Of a stretch of 64,000 bases of DNA, positions 56,360 to 64,000 are shown one piece after another; position 1 is the first letter of the stretch, and every line of letters starts with the position of its first letter. The notes beneath the pieces are model-generated. The model searched no databases. It was not told where the DNA came from and was given only the letters and a program-made list of their open reading frames with translations. This DNA comes from Hericium rajendrae (taxonomy: Eukaryota; Basidiomycota; Agaricomycetes; Russulales; Hericiaceae), in the NCBI GenBank assembly GCA_033439255.1, contig CM065884.1, positions 2,046,001 through 2,110,000 of the forward strand, written 5' to 3'. The position numbers and the translations under genes are program-made.

Positions 56360-59300
56360 TTACGCCCGTCTAGACGTCACCAAATCTCTCAGATCCTGGC
56401 TGAGCTCCGGGATGGCAGTCAGCATCGCCGGCGTCGCATTGCCGTTGCTACTTCCAGACCGCGAATGTGCTCTTTGCCGTCGTCGGAGGCCATCAGAGGT
56501 TATGCCCCCTTCTTCGACGCGGCGGCGGTCCATATCTGCGACGAGCTGCACGAAGGAGAGGAAGAGGACTTCGGCTTGTGCAAGTGTCGTGTCGAGTTCA
56601 ATCGTCATGCTAAGTTCGTTGCAGTACTGTAATGCGATGTGATCATTAGTATTTGTTTTGTGAAGATAAGGGAAGAACGAACTTTTAGAATCTCGTCGAA
56701 CTGACATTGATGGTGATTAGTGTCAATTATGAGGCCGGAAATGAAGGCGTACCTCTATAAGATACCGGACGATGACATCTCTGTGCGACTCTAGGACCGC
56801 CAAGGCGACGAACAGCACAAAGTCATTCGTGTAGTAATCTGTCCAAAGCACCTCCCATAATCGGAGGACGTCATCGAATGGGAATTCTCGTTTGAAGGCG
56901 ATAAGAATCCAACTATGAAACATTATAAGCAATGCATGCATGAAACCTAAGTGAATACGAACCGGAAGCAGAAGAATAGATTTAAGCCGTCGGTTTTCTC
57001 TGGAAGTATGTCAGACCCTGGACCAATGTCACAACGACTAGAGGCAGACCTAGATGCCGGTAGAGCTCAGGATCCATGACTTGAATCAACTGCTGTAGCG
57101 TTGACAGCTGCTTCTTCATGCCGCTTTGGTCACGTAAGAAGTTGGTTTTCTGAGAAGAGCACGATAATCAGTCCAACTATCCTGTCGTAGGTAGATGTAC
57201 GCACCATCCGATCCATAACCTGGACAAAACACCAAAACGTCAAAGCCTCGTCCGTGCCCAGCGCAACGTATATCGGCGCGCATAGGTCAGACATCCCCTG
57301 CACGTAGCCTTGCATACCTTCAAAGTCAGCAAAACGACGCAAACATGAATGCCATCTTTGCATCCACCGATACGAGTGTCACATACCGAGTTCCTTCTCG
57401 TAGAAGTTGTAAGTCAACAGGATGCCTGCGAGACGATCAATGTGTTCATTGCTGGGAGACTGAGCCCCGATCTCGTTCGCGTTAGGAGAGATGGTGGAGT
57501 ATCGCCGGTGGCGCTCTTTATCGGGGTCACCACTGCCATTGGGAGAGCCAGGATTGCTGGTCCCTGCGAATAGCGGCTGGGTCCTGTCGGTGCGACGACA
57601 GTCCACGTCGATCCGGTGTCGTTCCTGTAAAAGATATTTAAAATGGCCACATGGAAACAGCAATGGCAAGACTTACCTCCACCACATCTTGCCTGTCGAA
57701 GATTTCAGAATTGCCGAACCACTGATCTTTGTAGTCATGGTATTGTTTCCTAAATGGCCAAGCATCAGCGTATTTCCCAGACAACCAAGACCATGCTCAC
57801 AATTTCTCTTCCCAATGCCGACTTCGTTCCTCTTCCGTGGTATCCCAAGCCTGCACACCGAGCAAGAACGGCCAGACCTTCCTCCTCAGCACATTGTTGC
57901 TCCCCAGCCCTCTCCTGAACACCTCCCGCCGCATCACCTCCGCACTCACCTTCGGTCGGCCATCATCCGCAAACCAGCGATTTCCACATTTCCTCGTCCA
58001 CCGGATGGCCCGGGTCCCTGGTCGACTTCGGCGTCGGCAAGTTCGCCGTGGACTGCAGCAGCTCAAAGATGCCGAGCTCGGACGTCTCCTCGGACGTCGC
58101 CCCCGACGCCGGAATCGCCTGCGCCTCCTTGCGGCGCGCGCGCTCGCCCTCCTCCGCGACGATGCGCGCCCAGCGCGCGAGGTACACGCGCGCGCTCTCG
58201 AACTCGCCGACGCCGCCCTTCTCGACCCAGCTGCCCCACTCGAGGTCGCCGTTCACGTTCACGAGGCTGCGCACCGGGTCCGGCAGGTGCGGCACGATCG
58301 GCTTCGCGAGCGGGTGCGAGAGGATGTTGTGTGCGGCGTGGCGCGTCGCGCGCGTGATGTTCGCGAAGGACTGCAGGAGCGCGGTGCGCGCCTGTGAGGC
58401 GGAGGCGGTGGTGGGGCCTGGGGAGGTGGGCAGCGAGCGGTGCAGGATGGAGGCGTGCTGCGAGTAAGGGTTTGGCGGCGTGGTAGAGAGCCGGCGCGGG
58501 CGGCGGTGGGAGGGGACGGGGGAATGCGAGTTCGCGAAGGAGGAGCGCGCGAGGATATCGTCGACTGCGTCGTCAGAGAAGAGATGCGTGGTATGTGTTT
58601 CGATGTCGGTTTTAGAAGGGTCGACGAGGAACAAGGTGGGTTGCAGGGTTGAATGCAAGATGTGTGCATACGAGCGGAAGCGGGAGAGGAGGTCCTCTCC
58701 GCCCCAGGATGTGATTGGTCTACCTGTCGCTGCCTGTCCTGCGTATGAAGGCGGAGGTGGGTATGATGTAGCTGCGCCTTGAGTAGGTGGCGGGGACTTC
58801 GGTGGCAAGGTGAATGACCGTGATTCGTCGTCATGGAAGTGAAGACTAGGCAATGTTGTCCCACTGATAAGGTTGATGTCGATGGATCCATCTGAAGATA
58901 CGTCTGAGATGCCCACGGCAGGAGTAAAAAAGCAAGTGCACGTACACCACGAAGATAAAGAGGGAGGATGAACGACGAGGGAGTATATCGATGTCAAGGG
59001 CACGGAGAATGCATATGATTCCGGCCGTGAAGTAGGCATGTCAATGAGAACAGCATCTGTGAAGCAGCTTCAGCACGTAACAGGATGGTGGAAACGGTGG
59101 GGACACTGCGACAGACCTTCTTCCTCGTCTTCGAAGGTAGAGCGCTCTTCGGTCCTGATGAACTTGTCCCATTCATCCTTGCCCTTCTCACTCAACAATG
59201 TCTCCGGTATCCATGCGAGGAGATACGTGGAAACAAATGCTTCCTGTAATTAGCAGAATGCCCAGAGATTGATTGATTAGGATTGACTACGCGCCCAATG

Positions 59301-59493
59301 AGCGCAGCGGACGCACACGTTTGACAATAGTAACGAATCCCGGGATGTTATCCCTCGCGTAGGCCGTTGGATTCACATAGACCTTCGACTTTGCATAGAT
59401 CAGTCTGTACTTTGCGTCGTCCTTTAGTGCGGAAGGCGTCGTAGACTTGGACGCCTCGTCCTCTTGCTCTGGATCGTGCTTGATCTCGACCAT
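56360..59493 (-). CDS. gyp7: Gyp7/TBC1D15-like Rab GTPase-activating protein
   Basis: GAP for Ypt7/Rab7-type GTPases in endosome-vacuole traffic. The N-terminal half has the Gyp7 PH-like region (YRLIYAKSKVYVNPTAYARD, NIPGFVTIVKR; then FLAWIPETLLSEK and SFAVPLTSIYSL-type strands). A long exon (59039-57963) contains low-complexity linker and WGSWVEKGGVGEFESARVYL. The TBC domain begins MRREVFRRGLGSNNVLRRKV, WPFLLGVQAWDTTEEERSRH, with the arginine finger in RIDVDCRRTDR and the glutamine in YVQGMSDLCAPIYVAL. The later helices are LNLFFCFRWILIAFKREFPF, LWEVLWTDYYTNDFVLFVAL and ESHRDVIVRYLIE. The C-terminus is LSQDLRDLVTSRRA. About nine introns. I start at ATG 59493; an open frame at 59515-59778 upstream is not joined. 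Confidence 0.87.
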
Positions 59494-60070
59494 GGAGTCA
59501 GACTACGATGCAGCTCAGCAAGCAGCGATGAGTTCAGAAAGTGAACGCACAGAGACGGTAGACAAGGAACCTTCGTAGGAGGAACGATGACCTCCACCCA
59601 TGTGTATAGTTCGTGCCAGTTTGTGTGCGTTTGTGGTATAGAGGACAGACCCGGGCTGGAAGCGGGCGCTTAGGACGCCCTGCTGCGGCTGCGGCGAGAC
59701 AGACGTATACGGTGCGTCATCTCCGCCCGGCCCACGTGGGCGTCTCTTCCGTTCCGAGGACCTCATTTCCGAGCTCATTTCTGCAGCCCAATAGTATTGC
59801 TACAGTTGATATACAGTGCGAAATGTAGGCAGAAAGATGCCATGGTGGGATCTCACTTTTTTGAACTTCACATGCCAAAGGAAAGGGTCGATGCCCACAT
59901 AGTTTGTAGTACATCTCACAAGCTTTCGAGTCACTCATGTCTTGCTATCGCTGCGAGCGCATTTCCATCGTATATCAATACAGGTCTCAGAGCGTTGGAT
60001 TGCAATGAAAAAACAGATGGGAAATGCAAGGTACAGGAAGACTCCGTCAGGCTACACTGGGGCGCGCCCA
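59494..60070. promoter_or_regulatory. Gyp7 upstream / eS21 3' region
   Basis: About 580 bp. The minus-strand frame at 59515-59778 (88 codons, Arg-rich start) is open but has no conserved motif and a stop before the Gyp7 ATG, so it is probably UTR or a short upstream frame. Confidence 0.35.
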
Positions 60071-60512
60071 TCATTTTTGGTAAGACCACACATTGCGGAG
60101 CACTATCCCACACGAAATCAGCATCCACAGGATTACTGTCAATTCAATCCGAATACTCACGGCCCGCCTTGGTCGCCAGTCGGTTGATGGAGTCGTCGCC
60201 CTCGCCCATCGCGCGAACAGGGCCGGACAGGGCGAACGAGGTCGATGTGCTCAGCGCACGGCCGTTTGCGTCAACATCAGCAACGCTGATCTGGACGGAC
60301 GCGTGGTCCTTCGAGGTGATGAGACGGTCTGCGCCAGAGCGGAGGATCAGTGTCTGAAATTTGGGCTTAGAGCAGGCCGAGGATGCGTACTGGTCGCCGC
60401 ACACTTGCGGGGGACGTAAAGGTCGACAAGGACACCCTAAGATGCGCATTTTCGCGTTCAATGAGGTTCAGAGATGCACAGCGACGCAAAGGCATACCTG
60501 ATCGTTCTCCAT
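60071..60512 (-). CDS. rps21: 40S ribosomal protein eS21
   Basis: Component of the small ribosomal subunit. The first coding exon is only 15 nt (60512-60498, MENDQ). Exon 2 gives GVLVDLYVPRKCAAT, exon 3 NRLITSKDHASVQISVADVD, ANGRALSTSTSFALSGPVRA and DDSINRLATKAG, and a last small exon LLRNVWSYQK before the TGA at 60071-60073. All three introns have good sites. The protein has the family's usual length (about 87 aa) and is nearly invariant, so identity is certain. The gene reads without a frame break. Confidence 0.96.
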
Positions 60513-60693
60513 TGTGATTTTGTGGGATTTGGGCCGGCGGGCGTTGTTGGTAGGGCGATGTGGGCGTGGGAGCAAAGAAAGTTCAAAACTGTATAGTTGG
60601 CGTTGTCCGTTGGCGCTTGATCGAGTAATTTTCTTCCAACGATTGGGAGTGAATAAAAGCCTTGATATATAATATTGTCTCTATAACATATAA

Positions 60694-60777
60694 CCTTCGA
60701 TAGCTCAGTTGGAAGAGCGCGAGACTGTAATAGGATAATTCATCTTGAGGTCGCTGGTTCGATCCCGGCTCGAAGGA
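60694..60777 (+). tRNA. tRNA-Tyr (GTA) with 11-nt intron
   Basis: Acceptor stem CCTTCGA/TCGAAGG with discriminator A at 60777. A box TAGCTCAGTTGG and B box GGTTCGATCCC are intact. The anticodon GTA is at 60727-60729; the anticodon stem CGAGA pairs with TCTTG. The intron 60731-60741 follows position 37, as in eukaryotic tRNA-Tyr. A T-rich pol III terminator follows (TTTT from 60780 and a T7 run at about 60789-60795). Confidence 0.95.
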
Positions 60778-60942
60778 AAGTTTTGCTTTATTTTTTTAAA
60801 AGTTGAGTATTTTCAGACCAGAGGGTCATGGATGAGTGCTCAGGTGCAGGGAGCGTTAGATGTAAAGTAGCAGGCAGGCAACAGCGAAGTAGTGGGAATT
60901 TATGGATATCATTGCAATGGTATACAGCATTACCATCAAAGT

Positions 60943-62521
60943 TCACGCCAAAGCACTACTTGGGTCCTCGATTCTCTCACCGTAACCTTTCCATATGTCC
61001 TCCGGCGGCCCAGATTCAGAACGTTTCACGGTCCCGTCCATCTCCACATCCTCCCCGTCCCGGCCGAGAGTGTCTCTGAACCTGTTCTCATCGTTCAGGC
61101 CATCCATACTTGGGGTCGGTGACCCGGAAGGCACGGCGTGATGCAACGGCAACATGCCCTCCGGGGCGCGGACAGTGCGCGGTTCGTAGGGGAGATGGGA
61201 GAGCTTCGACTGGAGCGGAGGATAGTACTGCCGGTAGGCAAAGTACGAGACTACGAGGCCGAGGATGGAGCCAACGAGGACGTCGTGCCAGTGGTCTGCA
61301 GCAGGCGTCAGAAAGAGCACATGAAGGGCGGGATGAGAGGACCTACGGCGATAGTCCATGGTTCGTGAGATTGCGACGAGCGCTGCGCCTGATAGAGGTG
61401 TGAGCGCAATCCATGCCTTAGCCTGCAAGAGTCACATTCAGCATAGGGAGTGCCAGCCGCCGTCAAAACTGGTCAACACACCGCATGTCCGCGTTTATCA
61501 AAAGATGCATTTTCCCGGCGAGATAAAAGAGAGAAAGCCCAGCCCAGCGAAAGGACACTGACGATCCAATCGATCGCAAGTTCAGTCTCAAGATGGAAGA
61601 TTTCGTGGATATGAGCTTACAACTAGAATGGCCACTGGGGAAGCTTCTAAAACCATCATTTAGCTTGGCCCAATCACTTTGGTGACATATCGATTCAGAA
61701 GAGAGACCGAAGGGCGGGTCGGTGGTTCCCGGGGAGGGATTACACCGCGAGATAACGTCTGACAATGCAGCTTTCAGTCAGTCCACGGCCATCTTGGGGA
61801 CGACATGGAACTCACCTGGCCGGGGACGACCAACGGTGATCTTAGTGAACTGAGTGATTGCTCCCGTGATAGACAGGCCGAGAATGACTGGTGATATCAT
61901 TGGAAAAGGTGTAAATGGGGAGAAAAAGAACACCTGCCTCCAAGGGCGCTGTTATGTGCATCCCACCATGATCGTACGGTGACGATATTGATCGTCCACT
62001 GCAGGACCAAGGGGGCAACAATCGCTATGCAATACAAGGCATAATCCTGAGGATGCATCAGAATCACGTATGAGACAACCAGGACGAGCTTTCCGCAAAC
62101 ACGTACAGGAACACGCTCATGCTCTGCAAAACTGGACATCCGTCAATGTGAGTCTTAACACGCGGAAGATAATGAGCAGGCTCTTACGGGTGAAGTAGGC
62201 TGTGAAAAACGAAGAAACTGAGCGAGAGAACGGGCGTGGAAGAAGATGTCTTACGAAGTGTCTGTTACAGAGAACTCTCTCTTATACCCGCTAACTTTAT
62301 CGAGTGCAAAGAATACGACGCTGTGGACTCGTCCGTGAGTGTTACGGATCCTCCGGGACGAGATGTACTCACGCAAGGACGATTGTTACAATCCTGATGT
62401 CAAAGAAGTCAGTGTACAAGAACATAGAATAGTTTCCGCGCTCACCAATCCGGGCATATGAGATTATGAGGGTCCTGAGCTTGCTCTGGCCCGCCCTGGA
62501 CTGCATGAATTGGAGCGGCAT
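60943..62521 (-). CDS. PAP2-family lipid phosphate phosphatase (Dpp1/Lpp1-like)
   Basis: Membrane phosphatase acting on diacylglycerol pyrophosphate, phosphatidate or related lipids. The first exon has KLRTLIISYA; later exons give IVTIVLAVVFFALDKVSGYK, EFSVTDTS, HERVPV, ALYCIAIVAPLVLQWTINIV and RSWWDAHNSALGG. The PAP2 signature is complete: GRPRP region (from the exon near 61820), LNDGFRSFPSGHSS (61670-61630) and RTMDYRR-HWHDVLVGSILG, with catalytic His residues in motifs 2 and 3. The C-terminal tail is hydrophilic and acidic. Start ATG 62521 (MPLQFMQSRAGQSKLRTL). The frame breaks near 62453 between ISYA and PDWIVTIVLA; CCCC instead of CCC restores it. Substrate is unknown. Confidence 0.9.
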
Positions 62522-63298
62522 GTCGTCTTGAGGAAGAAGCACGTAACGGTCGTGAGGGTATGAAGGCGGAGGGTATCGGTCCAGGGCTATAAGGTCGTGT
62601 GTACAACACTTCCGAGCATCTGCGAGACGCCGAAGAGCCAAGACAAATGGTCACACGCGTGTAGGATGGGATGTGCGACTACAACCGGAGTGGTGTGTTA
62701 CGGTAAAGGCGGACGTCCATCTTGGCGACCCGGAAAGGCGCCCGTATCTATCCCCCGATGGATCGACGGACCGAATCCGTGACCGCCTCGGCTGCTTTCC
62801 GTTTGGATGTGGTCGTCGAAGCTGCCTGCGATATGGTATTTATCCATGTATTTTTGGTCCAGTCCAGCGCCTTGCGTCCCAATGTCCCAGCATTGCCCGA
62901 AAGGCTCGGACACGTTGCTGATCTCGGTTTTTCGCGCTGTGTATACTAGTGGCGTTCTCCTTTCTTGTGATCCATTTCGTTGAGGACTCCAACAGCTGCA
63001 GGGCTGGATTTTCGAATTGTCGGCGCAGCTGAGTTGAAAGGCATCCGGCTATGTGCGTTTCTTCAAAGTCCGCAAGTCTGCGCCACAAGCTGCCTAATCG
63101 AGCGACTTTTCATGCCTATATATGGACGGATGGTCGAACTGCCTTTTTGGGTTCGTCTGATGTGAAGACCTGGCTCTACCGAGACCAGGAATGTTCCCTC
63201 CCTTTAGCTTGTCCAAGACGAACTCTCGAACAGCATCTCGGGTTTTCCGTGTAAGCGGTGCACCTGTATACACGACATTCTCTTGTCCGCAGCACTCC
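62522..63298. promoter_or_regulatory. divergent promoter region, PAP2 / PPP4R2
   Basis: About 780 bp between two divergent genes. Frames on both strands are short and have no recognisable motif. Confidence 0.4.
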
Positions 63299-64000
63299 AT
63301 GGCGGCTGTAAACCACGATGCGCGGGGTCCGGCCCCCGCTTTCCAATGGTCGGAAGGTATGTCTTGTGCGTCATATAGCCGGCGCCTATGTCAAGTCCTT
63401 CGAGTTCGCAGAATACAATGCGATGCTCGACAAAATCGCGTCGACAGATGAGGTCCAGTATGTCCTGGTCACAGCATCCTGGAGATCGTTCGCTCATAGA
63501 TTGCTCCAGTATCGAATGGCCGAAGTTGCGGGATATCATCAAATACAAGGTCGACCAGGTATGTGCCTTCGCATGTTGGCTTGAGGCGTGAATGACACGC
63601 ATAATACAGAATGTCAGCTCGTTCCTCGCAGATCAGGAGAAATTAAAGTCAGCGCCGCCTCCGCCATTCAATCCCGAACCGTCAACAACTGGAGGACTCA
63701 AAATACCACCCTTCCCTCCTCGAGAACGAAACGATGAGAACCCAAATGAGGCGCCGAAAGTTTTCTTGAGCGAAGAGGAGGCGAAGGAGATCAAGGAATC
63801 GTTGTTTGCTCAGCTTGACAATCTCGACGAGTAAGTTACGCATGTGCACGGTCTCAGATTCAAGATTTATCTCTACGTTGCAGCACGCCGTTCACGATAC
63901 AGCGCCTGAGCGAAGTGTGCGAACACCCGACCGAGCACTACACCACTGTCGGCAAGTATCTACGCGCCGTCGAACGGACTCTCTACGTCACATCCAGTTG
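63299..64000 (+). CDS. psy4: protein phosphatase 4 regulatory subunit 2 (PPP4R2/Psy4), 3' partial
   Basis: Regulatory subunit of the PP4 phosphatase complex in DNA-damage recovery. It starts MAAVNHDARGPAPAFQWSE; after an intron ending at about 63411 the frame reads EYNAMLDKIASTDEV, then IEWPKLRDIIKYKVDQ and NVSSFLADQEKLKSAPPPPF. A Pro-rich and acidic region (FLSEEEAKEIKESLFAQLDN) is followed, after an intron at about 63832-63881, by TPFTIQRLSEVCEHPTEHYT and VGKYLRAVERTLYVTSS, the family core. The gene runs off the end of the window. Family assignment is good; orthology with yeast Psy4 is inferred. Confidence 0.88.

Noticed and set aside
59515-59778. 88-codon minus-strand frame before the Gyp7 start
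   Set aside because: Ends in a stop before the Gyp7 ATG and has no splice site that would join it; likely UTR.
1-64000. CRISPR arrays, bacterial operons, riboswitches, viral genes
   Set aside because: Spliced eukaryotic genes throughout; no direct-repeat/spacer pattern and no viral hallmark proteins were seen.

Overview
The window is nuclear DNA of a filamentous fungus, almost certainly an agaricomycete (mushroom-forming) basidiomycete, possibly a polypore-like species. It is gene-dense and fairly GC-rich. Genes are cut by many 45-70 nt introns (GT...AG, one GC...AG). The set is typical of basidiomycetes: Src1/Heh1, Gyp7-type TBC protein, an Sfi1-like centrin-binding protein, a GPI-anchored serine-rich cupredoxin, a Nepro-domain protein and a YAT-family permease. 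Gene models were built by reading exons and splice sites by eye. Outer coordinates are the coding span; exon borders are given only where I could fix them.

Layout. 1-22 kb is a block of housekeeping genes: Vps23/TSG101 (5' end missing), Src1/Heh1, sulfide:quinone oxidoreductase, an Mso1-like disordered protein, a secreted serine-rich cupredoxin, a SAM O-methyltransferase, a Nepro-domain protein, AP-1 beta-adaptin and an OTU protease. 22.12-31.42 kb is a single 9.3-kb DNA transposon with imperfect inverted ends, a perfect 8-bp flanking duplication and inverted 9-bp subterminal repeat arrays. It carries an uncharacterised 240-aa accessory gene and a large multi-exon DDE-type transposase. The transposase is itself split by a ~0.7-kb insertion with its own 8-bp duplication. 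To the right lies a decayed aldo-keto reductase gene.

33-49 kb holds a SmgGDS-like armadillo protein, an amino-acid permease, pirin, Nsa1/WDR74, the GID E3 subunit Rmd5, an Sfi1-like gene and a tiny PIG-Y-like gene. 50-64 kb holds a conserved protein of unknown function, a small coiled-coil protein, a Gfo/Idh/MocA oxidoreductase, aprataxin, a Gyp7-like Rab GAP, ribosomal protein eS21, tRNA-Tyr(GTA), a PAP2 lipid phosphatase and the start of PPP4R2/Psy4.

The host genes do not form one pathway; this is ordinary basidiomycete gene order with independent units. The non-ordinary part is the nested transposon. Several clearly conserved host genes change reading frame once or more without a possible intron. 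Many of these breaks are explained by one missing base in a short homopolymer, so I treat them mostly as sequence errors rather than as dead genes.
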